From a virus: a DNA stretch of 27,378 nucleotides. The DNA is taken from positions 1-27,378 of the IMG/VR virus record IMGVR_UViG_3300044641_007044, one strand, 5' to 3'. The notes beneath the pieces were generated by a model. It searched no databases, was not told the origin of the DNA, and saw only the letters and a list, made by a program, of their open reading frames with translations. This document shows positions 7,356 through 13,085 of the stretch, piece by piece (position 1 is the first letter of the stretch; every line of letters starts with the position of its first letter). The position numbers and the translations under genes were made by a program.

Positions 7356-7748
7356 GGGGGTGTCATTGGTTTCGATTGGCTTTTGACGCACTAAGAAGCA
7401 ACCCGTGCTGATACTCGGTGGAGCACGATAATACAACTGAGTAAATTATAAGTGGCAATAATAGCACACATATTTTCAACCTTTATCCAATGGTTGAAAG
7501 TACCCAGAATCAATACGCAGTAGCGGCTTGATTCCAAGTGATTTAATTTGTGGCTATTCTCATTATATCACTTGTCGCCTATAATAGCATATACTATAAG
7601 ATGCTTTCGGCTTATAGAGAACTTTAGAAAGCAAAAGAATTATCGGCTGTCCTTTGTCTAAATAATTCTTATTAAAAAAGGACTATGGTTGTAGTGGTCT
7701 AGTAACTTGGAAGTTAAGACAGGGGTTCGACTCCCCTCACCTCCACCA
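7356..7748 (+). ncRNA. ssrA: tmRNA (SsrA), complete, one-piece
   Basis: The ends GGGGGUG and CACCUCC-A-CCA pair as a 7-bp tRNA-like acceptor with G3-U, the alanyl-tRNA synthetase identity pair, and CCA is encoded. The T arm is AGGGG-UUCGACU-CCCCU. Four pseudoknots can be drawn. PK1: CGUGCU/AGCACG (7404-7409, 7422-7427) with UACUC/GAGUA (7412-7416, 7439-7443). PK2: CAAGUGAU/AUCACUUG with GCUAUU/AAUAGC. PK3: AUAAG/CUUAU with UGCUUUC/GAAAGCA. PK4: AAGAAUUAU/AUAAUUCUU with GUCCUUU/AAAGGAC. A helix 2 (GACgCACUA/UAGUGGUC) also forms. The reading frame begins 10 nt after PK1 and ends in YAVAA. It would rescue stalled ribosomes and tag proteins for degradation. No smpB is in the window, so host SmpB or one elsewhere in the genome is needed. 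Confidence 0.95.
7454..7531 (+). other. tmRNA tag reading frame, 25 codons plus stop
   Basis: The resume codon is GGC at 7454, with the upstream U and A at -5 and -4 seen in other tmRNAs and the normal distance from PK1. The peptide begins GNNSTHIFNL and ends QNQYAVAA, followed by UGA. The end matches the degron pattern YAxAA of bacterial tags; the GNN start resembles Bacteroidota tags as I remember them (G-E-x-N-Y-A-L-A-A type). At 25 residues it is much longer than that form. The extra codons hold a 10-bp hairpin (7472-7481 with 7492-7501, one G-U pair, 10-nt loop). Confidence 0.85.
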
Positions 7749-7792
7749 ATTTTATATTATTTTATTTGATGTTTTATTTTTGTTAGGATTTT

Positions 7793-8590
7793 ATGAATAT
7801 TACTTATGATGCATCTGCTTATGAATTGCTTAAGATGTTTTCAGAACTTGAATCACACTCTTCTTTTGATAGGTATGCTCCAACTTGGACTCCACGTCTT
7901 TTGAAAATTAAAGAACTATTAGATACTTATAAGATTCCTTATAGGATTAAGCACTATGTAGTACCTGGATATGAGCAAAGATATTTTACTAATTTCTATG
8001 TGTCATTTAATCAGGATAGTGAAGAAGATGGGCTATTATTTTTAGCACATCACGACATTAATAATGAACGCTCTCAAAATTGTCAAGACAATACTGCATC
8101 AATATGTCACTTAATTGCTATGATGAAAACCTTAAAAAATGCAGAACTTTCAAGACCTATTCATTTTGCAATCGTTGATTCAGAAGAACATGTAAATATA
8201 CATTGTTGTGGTAGTCAAGTGTTATCAGAAGATATACATAAAGGTGAATTTGGAAATATAGAAGTTTGTATAAATCTTGAACTTACAGGATTAGGTGAAC
8301 ATATTTGGGTAAGCTCTTTTGAAAAATTCCCTGATAATTGCGAACCTATTATTAAAAAAATAAATGCTCATAAAGTATCAACTCCATATAATGATGCTTA
8401 TGTTTTATCTATGCACGGAGTCCCTGCTATGTGCATTGGTATTTTAGATGATGAAGATATTCAGACGGCAACTATGAGAACAGGCTATCCAAAAATTTGG
8501 GGATTATGTCATAATATGGAAGATACATTTGACAAAATCTCAAAAGAAGATATGAAACTATTTCATAATACACTTTTGTCTCTTTGCTAA
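7793..8590 (+). CDS. M28-like zinc metallopeptidase
   Basis: This 265-residue protein has the M28 ligand series in order: LLFLAHHDIN (His86, Asp88), QDNTAS (Asp99, bridging), VDSEEH (Glu131 base, Glu132 ligand), NLELTG (Glu163 in the place usually held by Asp) and CHNMEDTFDKI (His240). PYNDAYVLSMHGVPAMCI fits the segment before the last His. M28 proteins are aminopeptidases or glutaminyl cyclases. No signal peptide or lipobox is seen, so it is probably cytoplasmic; most M28 enzymes of this type are exported, so that is unusual. It starts 45 nt after the tmRNA and ends 1 nt before the RmlB-like gene, so those two are probably cotranscribed. The substrate is unknown. Confidence 0.8.
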   Translation: MNITYDASAYELLKMFSELESHSSFDRYAPTWTPRLLKIKELLDTYKIPYRIKHYVVPGYEQRYFTNFYVSFNQDSEEDGLLFLAHHDINNERSQNCQDNTASICHLIAMMKTLKNAELSRPIHFAIVDSEEHVNIHCCGSQVLSEDIHKGEFGNIEVCINLELTGLGEHIWVSSFEKFPDNCEPIIKKINAHKVSTPYNDAYVLSMHGVPAMCIGILDDEDIQTATMRTGYPKIWGLCHNMEDTFDKISKEDMKLFHNTLLSLC

Positions 8591-8591
8591 T

Positions 8592-9572
8592 ATGAATCAC
8601 ATTTTAATTACTGGCGGATTGGGATTTATCGGTAGTCACTTTGCGAGACTATTGCTTCGCTATGGAAAAAAGGTAACAATATTGGATAATTATAGTTATG
8701 CTGCGGATGAAAATAGAGTAGATATAACTAACCCCAATCTTACAATTCTCAATCATGATATTTGTAATAAAGATTCTTACGATTCTCTTTCAGATGATAT
8801 AGATTCTATATTTCACTTTGCAGCAGAAACTCATGTAGATAAATCAATCAAAAATCCTGATATATTTATTGAATCTAATATTATTGGAACTCAAAGGGTT
8901 TTAGAATATGCTAAAAGCATAGGAAAAAGAATTATTCTTATTTCTACGGATGAAGTGTATGGTTCTGCTCCCGAAGGAATAAGATTTACTGAAAATGATA
9001 TTTTAAATCCAAGTTCTCCGTATTCAGCATCTAAAGCATCTTCGGAAATGTTAGCAAAAGCATATCACACGACATTTGGTGTTGATGTTATTACAACTCG
9101 CTGTTCTAATAACTATGGAGAATATCAAACTATTGAAAAATTAATTCCTCTTTCAATCTATAACATTCTCAATGATAACCCTATATCCATTTATGGAGAT
9201 GGAAAACAACAAAGAGATTGGATTCACATAAACGATCATTGTTTAGGAATACTTTATGCCTTTAAGCATGGAACTTCAGGTGAGGTTTACAATATAGGAA
9301 CTGGAGTAGAAACTCCAAATATAACTCTTTTAGAAATGATTGCAAAGGAATTAGGGAAAGAACCCAAATTTCACCATATAACTGATAGACAAGGACATGA
9401 TGTTCGTTACGCTATTGATAGTACAAAGTTAATTAACTTGGGATGGAAACCGAAATTTAATTTAGAGCAAGGAATATCAGAAATTGCTTATTGGTACAAG
9501 AACAATTTTGATTGGCTTGAAAATAATAAAAAGAAAAATGAAGATTGGTTAAAGGAACGCTATGGAAAATAA
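8592..9572 (+). CDS. RmlB-type dTDP-glucose 4,6-dehydratase (extended SDR)
   Basis: The protein is 326 residues, as expected. NAD-binding GGLGFIGS is at 8-15; the active site has STDEVYG at 118-124 (catalytic Asp120-Glu121) and YSASK at 144-148 (Tyr144, Lys148). RCSNNYG, YGDGKQQRDWIHINDH and YNIGTG follow as in RmlB. It would make dTDP-4-keto-6-deoxyglucose, the precursor of rhamnose and other deoxysugars, or a closely related sugar nucleotide. Such genes in phages may alter surface polysaccharide or supply sugars for glycosylation. RmlA and RmlC are absent from the window; a degenerate RmlD-like protein is at 21645-22460. The gene overlaps the next small ORF by 11 nt. Confidence 0.9.
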   Translation: MNHILITGGLGFIGSHFARLLLRYGKKVTILDNYSYAADENRVDITNPNLTILNHDICNKDSYDSLSDDIDSIFHFAAETHVDKSIKNPDIFIESNIIGTQRVLEYAKSIGKRIILISTDEVYGSAPEGIRFTENDILNPSSPYSASKASSEMLAKAYHTTFGVDVITTRCSNNYGEYQTIEKLIPLSIYNILNDNPISIYGDGKQQRDWIHINDHCLGILYAFKHGTSGEVYNIGTGVETPNITLLEMIAKELGKEPKFHHITDRQGHDVRYAIDSTKLINLGWKPKFNLEQGISEIAYWYKNNFDWLENNKKKNEDWLKERYGK

Positions 9573-9741
9573 AAATGCCTTTAGACCTATGAAGCAACCT
9601 AAAATTGATCTTAAAGAAGATAGTATAAATCCTATTCTAAAAAAACTTATTGATAATATGAATAAAGAAGGATTTATGCTTGAAGAAAATAATATTTTGG
9701 TACGATTAGAAGCATACAAAAGAAAAAAACATATTGATTAA
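9562..9741 (+). CDS. Small hypothetical protein, 59 aa
   Basis: The ATG lies inside the end of the RmlB-like gene (11-nt overlap, other frame) and is followed by an open frame of 59 codons, charged and Lys-rich, ending KRKKHID. The middle (INPILKKLIDNMNKEGFML) could form a helix. Overlap with the upstream gene suggests translational coupling. It is short, so support is moderate. Confidence 0.5.
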   Translation: MENKNAFRPMKQPKIDLKEDSINPILKKLIDNMNKEGFMLEENNILVRLEAYKRKKHID

Positions 9742-9758
9742 ATCGCATTTTAATCGGG

Positions 9759-9765
9759 ATATATA
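9759..9765 (+). promoter_or_regulatory. Candidate phage promoter element (GGGATATATAC)
   Basis: ATATATA lies 29 nt before the ATG at 9795, after the end of the small ORF, in the spacing seen at other starts. Confidence 0.35.
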
Positions 9766-9794
9766 CTTTTTACCTTAAAAATAACGATATATTT

Positions 9795-10151
9795 ATGTCA
9801 TTTTTCGTATTTACTATATCAATTTTTATAATTGGTTCAATTTATTTCTTTTTAAAAGATTATCTTCATATCTTTTCAAAGGCATCAGAGATTTCAAATG
9901 CAGAATCAACTCCTGCTTCAAGTGTTCCAGTCGTTGAAGAAAAAACTTCAAAAACTAAAAAGACTAAAAAAGAGAAATCACCTGTTAAATTTTTGAAAGA
10001 AGTTGAAACTGTTGGTAAAAAAAGTGCTAAAAAAGTATCAACAGAAAAAGAAATAACTGTAAAGAAGAGAGGAAGAAAACCCGCATCTGCTTTACCTAAA
10101 TCTACCGATGGTGATACAAAACCATCAAAAAGAGGCAATAAAAAGAAGTAA
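9795..10151 (+). CDS. Membrane-anchored, Lys-rich AT-hook-like protein
   Basis: This 118-residue protein starts with one hydrophobic segment (FFVFTISIFIIGSIYFFL, about residues 3-20) that looks like an uncleaved signal anchor. The rest is low-complexity and very basic, with many Lys, Ser, Thr and Pro. KKRGRKPAS near residue 90 matches the core of an AT-hook (RGRKP), and SKRGNKKK ends the protein. It reads as a membrane-tethered nucleic-acid-binding tail. That function is inference: histone H1-like tails in bacteria look similar. It has its own ATATATA element and a strong terminator. Confidence 0.65.
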   Translation: MSFFVFTISIFIIGSIYFFLKDYLHIFSKASEISNAESTPASSVPVVEEKTSKTKKTKKEKSPVKFLKEVETVGKKSAKKVSTEKEITVKKRGRKPASALPKSTDGDTKPSKRGNKKK

Positions 10152-10154
10152 TAG

Positions 10155-10181
10155 AATGCCCTCTTTTGAGGGCATTTTTTT
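10155..10181 (+). terminator. Intrinsic terminator after the AT-hook-like gene
   Basis: A 9-bp perfect stem AATGCCCTC / GAGGGCATT with a TTTT loop is followed by a T run. It begins 3 nt after the stop codon. Confidence 0.92.
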
Positions 10182-10254
10182 GATTACTTTGTTTTTTGAA
10201 CAAATTTGCGGAATTGCATATAATAATTGCAAAAATTCGTAACAAAGAAATCCA

Positions 10255-10476
10255 ATGATTACAATCGAAGATTTAATTCGGTTAAGTGATATCGTCAAGA
10301 TTAAAAAGATTTGCGAAGAGTGTAATATCAACTATTCAACAATCATGGCGAAAATCCAAAGAAAGACAGAACTATCTATCAAAGAAAGTGAGTTAATACA
10401 AACTTTTCTTTTAGGGCATGGTTTGAAATTTCAGGATGTAAGTCAGTTGAATATTGAAGAATTAAAAAAACAATAA
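10255..10476 (+). CDS. Small putative helix-turn-helix protein, 73 aa
   Basis: The segment ICEECNINYSTIMAKIQRKT followed by ELSIKESELIQTFL reads as an HTH-like unit (helix, turn around N-I-N, recognition helix with S-T-I-x-x-K), as in small phage repressors or Cro-like proteins. No other domain fits in the length. DNA binding is inference. It is followed 2 nt later by the next gene, so they are cotranscribed. I see no clear promoter in the 73 nt between the terminator and this start. Confidence 0.5.
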   Translation: MITIEDLIRLSDIVKIKKICEECNINYSTIMAKIQRKTELSIKESELIQTFLLGHGLKFQDVSQLNIEELKKQ

Positions 10477-10478
10477 CT

Positions 10479-10721
10479 ATGAGAATTAAAGAACTACGAG
10501 ATTTTTTTAACAAAGTACCTGAATCTATGGATGAGTTTCAAATCGTATACAGAAGATTTGAAGATGAAGAAGACAATGTTCTTTTTTTAGATTATCCTAT
10601 AACAACTTTATACATCGATGAAGAAAATCAGGAAGGTGTATTTTTAGATGAAGATGGATGGGATTTTTTTAATAATAATCTTCTCAGCCATGAAGATGAT
10701 GAAACTGATTCCGATATTTAA
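10479..10721 (+). CDS. Acidic hypothetical protein, 80 aa
   Basis: The protein is strongly acidic (FEDEEDNVLF, HEDDETDSDI at the end) with no recognised domain. The central part (FQIVYRRFEDEEDNVLFLDY) could be a beta hairpin. Acidic small phage proteins are sometimes DNA mimics, but nothing here proves that. It directly follows the HTH-like gene. Confidence 0.55.
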   Translation: MRIKELRDFFNKVPESMDEFQIVYRRFEDEEDNVLFLDYPITTLYIDEENQEGVFLDEDGWDFFNNNLLSHEDDETDSDI

Positions 10722-10743
10722 TTTAATTTACTTTAAATCCACT

Positions 10744-10821
10744 ATGAAAACTAAAAAATCAATATCTGATTTAATTATTTCAATTAGCATTATTTTGTCT
10801 ATTATTCACATTTTCATCTAA
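10744..10821 (+). CDS. Tiny membrane peptide, 25 aa
   Basis: ATG at 10744 opens a 25-codon frame with a basic N-terminus (MKTKKS) followed by a single hydrophobic helix (LIISISIILSIIHIFI). It could be a membrane peptide. Its size makes it uncertain, but the next small membrane gene follows after 4 nt. Confidence 0.35.
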   Translation: MKTKKSISDLIISISIILSIIHIFI

Positions 10822-10825
10822 TACT

Positions 10826-11002
10826 ATGAAAAACTTTATAATCCCCATTTTTATTGTATTATGTCTTGTTGGGTTGCATTTTATTCTCAATACTTTAGTC
10901 ACATATTGGAAATATCTTTTACCAAGTAAAAAGTATACCTATATCTCATATTGCATCATTATTATTTTATCTATGATTACAGTTTTAGGTATATTTTGCT
11001 AA
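10826..11002 (+). CDS. Small protein with two membrane segments, 58 aa
   Basis: The frame encodes an N-terminal hydrophobic helix (FIIPIFIVLCLVGLHFIL), a short basic loop (WKYLLPSKKYTY) and a second helix (ISYCIIIILSMITVLGIF). This is the layout of a small two-helix inner-membrane protein. Holins can look like this, but no endolysin is adjacent, so I do not assign that. It is 4 nt after the 25-aa membrane ORF. Confidence 0.5.
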   Translation: MKNFIIPIFIVLCLVGLHFILNTLVTYWKYLLPSKKYTYISYCIIIILSMITVLGIFC

Positions 11003-11029
11003 ATGACTAAAAAATAATAATTATTTTTG

Positions 11030-11036
11030 ATATATA
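11030..11036 (+). promoter_or_regulatory. ATATATA element before the repeat/hairpin region
   Basis: TTGATATATAAT, the same form as at 5141 and 16187, sits in a gene-free stretch. No start codon of a real gene lies within 30 nt; instead the first copy of the 24-nt repeat begins 27 nt downstream. See the possible small RNA at 11045-11187. Confidence 0.3.
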
Positions 11037-11062
11037 ATTTTCTATTTGCTTAAAGGGAAATC

Positions 11063-11086
11063 TAAATCCTCATAGTTGATTACAAA
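11063..11086 (+). repeat. Direct repeat copy 1 (24 nt identical)
   Basis: This 24-nt sequence (begins TAAATCCTCATAG, ends GATTACAAA) recurs exactly at 11144-11167. Similarity extends upstream (TTAAAG, then AAA before the core). Here AAATCCTCA (11064-11072) can pair with TGAGGGTTT (11092-11100) using one G-U pair. Confidence 0.85.
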
Positions 11087-11143
11087 TTTTTTGAGGGTTT
11101 AATATTAAAGATGGTTGAATTTCATATTACATTAAAGAAAATT

Positions 11144-11167
11144 TAAATCCTCATAGTTGATTACAAA
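11144..11167 (+). repeat. Direct repeat copy 2 (24 nt identical)
   Basis: This is the second copy, 81 bp after the first. Its left arm forms a much longer hairpin with a different right arm than copy 1 does. Confidence 0.85.
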
Positions 11168-11187
11168 ATCAACTTGAGGATTTTATT
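11145..11187 (+). terminator. Long AT-rich hairpin with T-rich end
   Basis: AAATCCTCA (11145-11153) pairs with TGAGGATTT (11175-11183), and AGTTGATT (11155-11162) with AATCAACT (11167-11174). One bulged T and an ACAA loop give a 17-bp stem followed by TATT. It may terminate transcription or protect a 3' end. Confidence 0.6.
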
Positions 11188-11273
11188 CAGAAAGTTAGTA
11201 GATTTAATTATGTATATGAATAAGAGTATTTTCTTGAATCCTTGAGCGTAAAAAATTATTAAAATTACTTGTT

Positions 11274-11651
11274 ATGGTTGCTTTAGCAGCTTCTGAATCT
11301 TTTGAGGATAGGACTAATATTGAAGAATTAACAAATGTTATTACAAGTTCTACTGAAAAAATTGAAAATATAAAATTCAACTTTGATACGCTTCTTAATG
11401 AAATGTATGATAAAATGATGGATAAAGATAAGACCTTCGTTTTTATTTTATCTGAAAAATTTAAAAAAGAAGTTGAAAAACTCCCAGACTTTGTGGATTT
11501 ATACAATATTTTCGTTGAATTAGATTTTCAAAACACAACCCTCAGAACAACTCAAGATTCTTCAACTTTGATTGAAATATGCGAAGAACAAGGAGAAGTA
11601 TTTGAAGAATACTTGGAACTACAAAAAATCCTCATAAATCTTTATAGTTAA
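11274..11651 (+). CDS. Hypothetical helical protein, 125 aa
   Basis: The sequence reads as mostly alpha-helical, with heptad-like spacing in TNVITSSTEKIENIKFNF and KFKKEVEKLPDFVDLYNIFV and an acidic C-terminal half. No known family is recognised. It precedes the structural cluster and is separated from it by a terminator. Confidence 0.6.
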   Translation: MVALAASESFEDRTNIEELTNVITSSTEKIENIKFNFDTLLNEMYDKMMDKDKTFVFILSEKFKKEVEKLPDFVDLYNIFVELDFQNTTLRTTQDSSTLIEICEEQGEVFEEYLELQKILINLYS

Positions 11652-11654
11652 AAT

Positions 11655-11676
11655 GCCCCGATAAGGGGCTTTTTTA
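11655..11676 (+). terminator. Intrinsic terminator before the structural cluster
   Basis: GCCCC / GGGGC with a GATAA-type loop is followed by six T. It begins 4 nt after the stop codon at 11651. Confidence 0.85.
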
Positions 11677-11699
11677 TTTCCATTCTTTATTTAATTAGG

Positions 11700-11706
11700 A
11701 TATATA
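11700..11706 (+). promoter_or_regulatory. Candidate late promoter element (GGATATATAG)
   Basis: ATATATA lies after the terminator and 25 nt before the ATG at 11732, the first gene of the virion structural cluster. This position makes it the best candidate for a late promoter. Confidence 0.45.
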
Positions 11707-11731
11707 GAATAAATTAACATAATCTTTAACT

Positions 11732-12463
11732 ATGACACTCGATGAACTTGTAGAACTCACACAAGATGAATTGACAGTTTCAAGTGGTTTGCCAAATTCT
11801 ATATCCCCAAGAGAAATTGAGCGTATCATAAAAAATGCTGAAAGATGGTTTTATATCAATTATAAATTTGCAGTTGAATCTGATTATTATATCATACCTC
11901 ATTCTTATTTCGGAACTAAAGAATTTACAGATAGAAGATATATTCAGATGCCAGACTGTGTGATGACTATTCAGGATTTTAGAGAAATCCGTGGTGGTTC
12001 AAGAATTGGTATAGTTGACCGAGATATTACAGAAAATAAAATTATAGCATCTGAACTCTTTCTTTCGCCTATTATTGGTGATGATTTGGTATTAAGAACT
12101 GCTCAATATGCTTATTGGGATATAACAAAAGCATACTTTTTGGATACCATCGCTTATTCTTTTAACCCTAATAGCAAAAGAATTAAAGTAACAGGTCGTA
12201 ATCCAAGAACTAGTTCTATTGTTAAATGCTATTCAAAGGTTTCACAAGATAGTCTTTATGATGACGATTTATTTATTAGATGGGTTTTTGCTAAAAGCAA
12301 AATTCAGTTAGGATTTATGTATAGTTTGTATACCTACCAACTCCCATCAGGAGTAACAATAAATGGTAGTCTGTTAAAAGATGCTGGTGAAAGAGAACTT
12401 CAAGAAGTAAAAGAACAGATTGATAAAGAAGCACCACCAAGTTGGTTTATCCAATTTAATTGA
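11732..12463 (+). CDS. Putative virion structural protein, 243 aa (neck/head-completion-like)
   Basis: It is the first gene of the structural cluster. The N-terminus is helical (TLDELVELTQDELTVSS, REIERIIKNAERWFYINYKF) and the rest beta-rich (YIQMPDCVMTIQDFREI, RIKVTGR, SIVKCYSKV) before a C-terminal helix. Neck or head-completion proteins of T4-like phages (gp13 type) have a comparable helical-then-beta layout, but I see no diagnostic motif, so the role rests mainly on location. A RATATATA element and terminator precede it. The following gene starts 37 nt after its stop. Confidence 0.5.
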   Translation: MTLDELVELTQDELTVSSGLPNSISPREIERIIKNAERWFYINYKFAVESDYYIIPHSYFGTKEFTDRRYIQMPDCVMTIQDFREIRGGSRIGIVDRDITENKIIASELFLSPIIGDDLVLRTAQYAYWDITKAYFLDTIAYSFNPNSKRIKVTGRNPRTSSIVKCYSKVSQDSLYDDDLFIRWVFAKSKIQLGFMYSLYTYQLPSGVTINGSLLKDAGERELQEVKEQIDKEAPPSWFIQFN

Positions 12464-12478
12464 TGTAAAATATCAAGG

Positions 12479-12485
12479 ATATATA
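12479..12485 (+). promoter_or_regulatory. ATATATA element before the DUF3008-like gene
   Basis: GGATATATAA lies 15 nt before the ATG at 12501, closer than usual. It may be a secondary promoter. Confidence 0.3.
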
Positions 12486-12500
12486 AAAAAAATCAAAATT

Positions 12501-13067
12501 ATGCCTGCAAAATCTCAAGCTCAATTAAATCTAATGAGACTAGCCCTCGCTTATAAGAAAGGTTATATTAAAAGCGAGGAAGTATCTCAAGATGTTAAAG
12601 ATATTGCCAAATCAATGACTTATAAAGAATTGGAAGATTATGTTAAAACCCCGAAAGGAAAGAAACTTCCAAAACATGTTGATGAGCAATTTTCAACTTT
12701 AAGTTCTACACCTGGAATGGGTGCTGTTACTCCACCAACTGCAACATCTGCTGGAAGTGGAGATGTGTTTAATGCTTATGGAGTGTTTACTCAAGGTTTT
12801 CTCAAAAAGGCTAAAAAAGATAGAAAGGCAAAGAAAACCGATCCAATGAAGCATTATCATCCTGAAAAAGGTATAACCCATTTCCAACCTCATGGAACAA
12901 TTCTGCATTTTGAAGATTTTATTAAAAACCTTCAATTAAAAAATCACGATCAATTTAGCGATCATAATGATACAAAGGATAGTGAAGGTAGCATAACTTC
13001 TATGGGTCGCTACGAAGCACCATTTACTCTTGATGGTAGTATGGATGGTGGAGATGGTGGCGAATAA
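12501..13067 (+). CDS. DUF3008-like phage protein, 188 aa
   Basis: The start MPAKSQAQLNLMRLALAYKK, followed by VKDIAKSMTYKELEDYVKTP and KGKKLPKHV, follows the pattern of the small DUF3008 family found in phages (PAKS-Q-x-x-M, an AKSM helix, then K-x-LP-x-HV). The C-terminal part is longer than in that family and carries Gly/Thr/Pro-rich linker and HYHPEKGITHFQPHG. I use ATG 12501; the longer frame from 12420 would run into the upstream gene and adds residues before the conserved start. Its function is unknown; a virion-associated role is inferred from position. Confidence 0.65.
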   Translation: MPAKSQAQLNLMRLALAYKKGYIKSEEVSQDVKDIAKSMTYKELEDYVKTPKGKKLPKHVDEQFSTLSSTPGMGAVTPPTATSAGSGDVFNAYGVFTQGFLKKAKKDRKAKKTDPMKHYHPEKGITHFQPHGTILHFEDFIKNLQLKNHDQFSDHNDTKDSEGSITSMGRYEAPFTLDGSMDGGDGGE

Positions 13068-13085
13068 AGTAACAAAAAGTAATTT

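Larger units (their letters stand above)
11045..11187 (+). ncRNA. Possible small RNA with duplicated hairpin arms (uncertain)
   Basis: The 271 nt between the 10826 and 11274 genes hold no convincing gene. They contain two copies of a 24-nt identical repeat, one ATATATA element upstream and a strong hairpin with a T-rich end downstream. That order (promoter-like, structured body, terminator) would fit a transcript of roughly 140 nt. The start near 11045 is a guess from the element position. It could equally be a plain terminator pair. Confidence 0.25.

Noticed and set aside
7441-7461. Alternative tag frame starting at GUA (peptide VNYKWQ)
   Set aside because: It lacks the Ala-Ala ending and its distance to PK1 does not fit; the GGC frame ends in YAVAA and fits.
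7356-7748. Phage attachment site at ssrA
   Set aside because: The tmRNA is complete and internal, no integrase is in the window, and no repeat of its 3' end was seen elsewhere.
9866-10138. Minus-strand ORF in the AT-hook-like gene
   Set aside because: It mirrors the Lys-rich coding sequence as a Phe/Leu-rich shadow, with no independent support.
10826-11002. Holin assignment for the two-helix protein
   Set aside because: No endolysin or lysis gene is adjacent and two-helix small proteins are common; I keep it as a plain membrane protein.
12420-12500. Longer start for the DUF3008-like gene
   Set aside because: It overlaps the end of the upstream gene; the conserved MPAKSQAQ starts at 12501.
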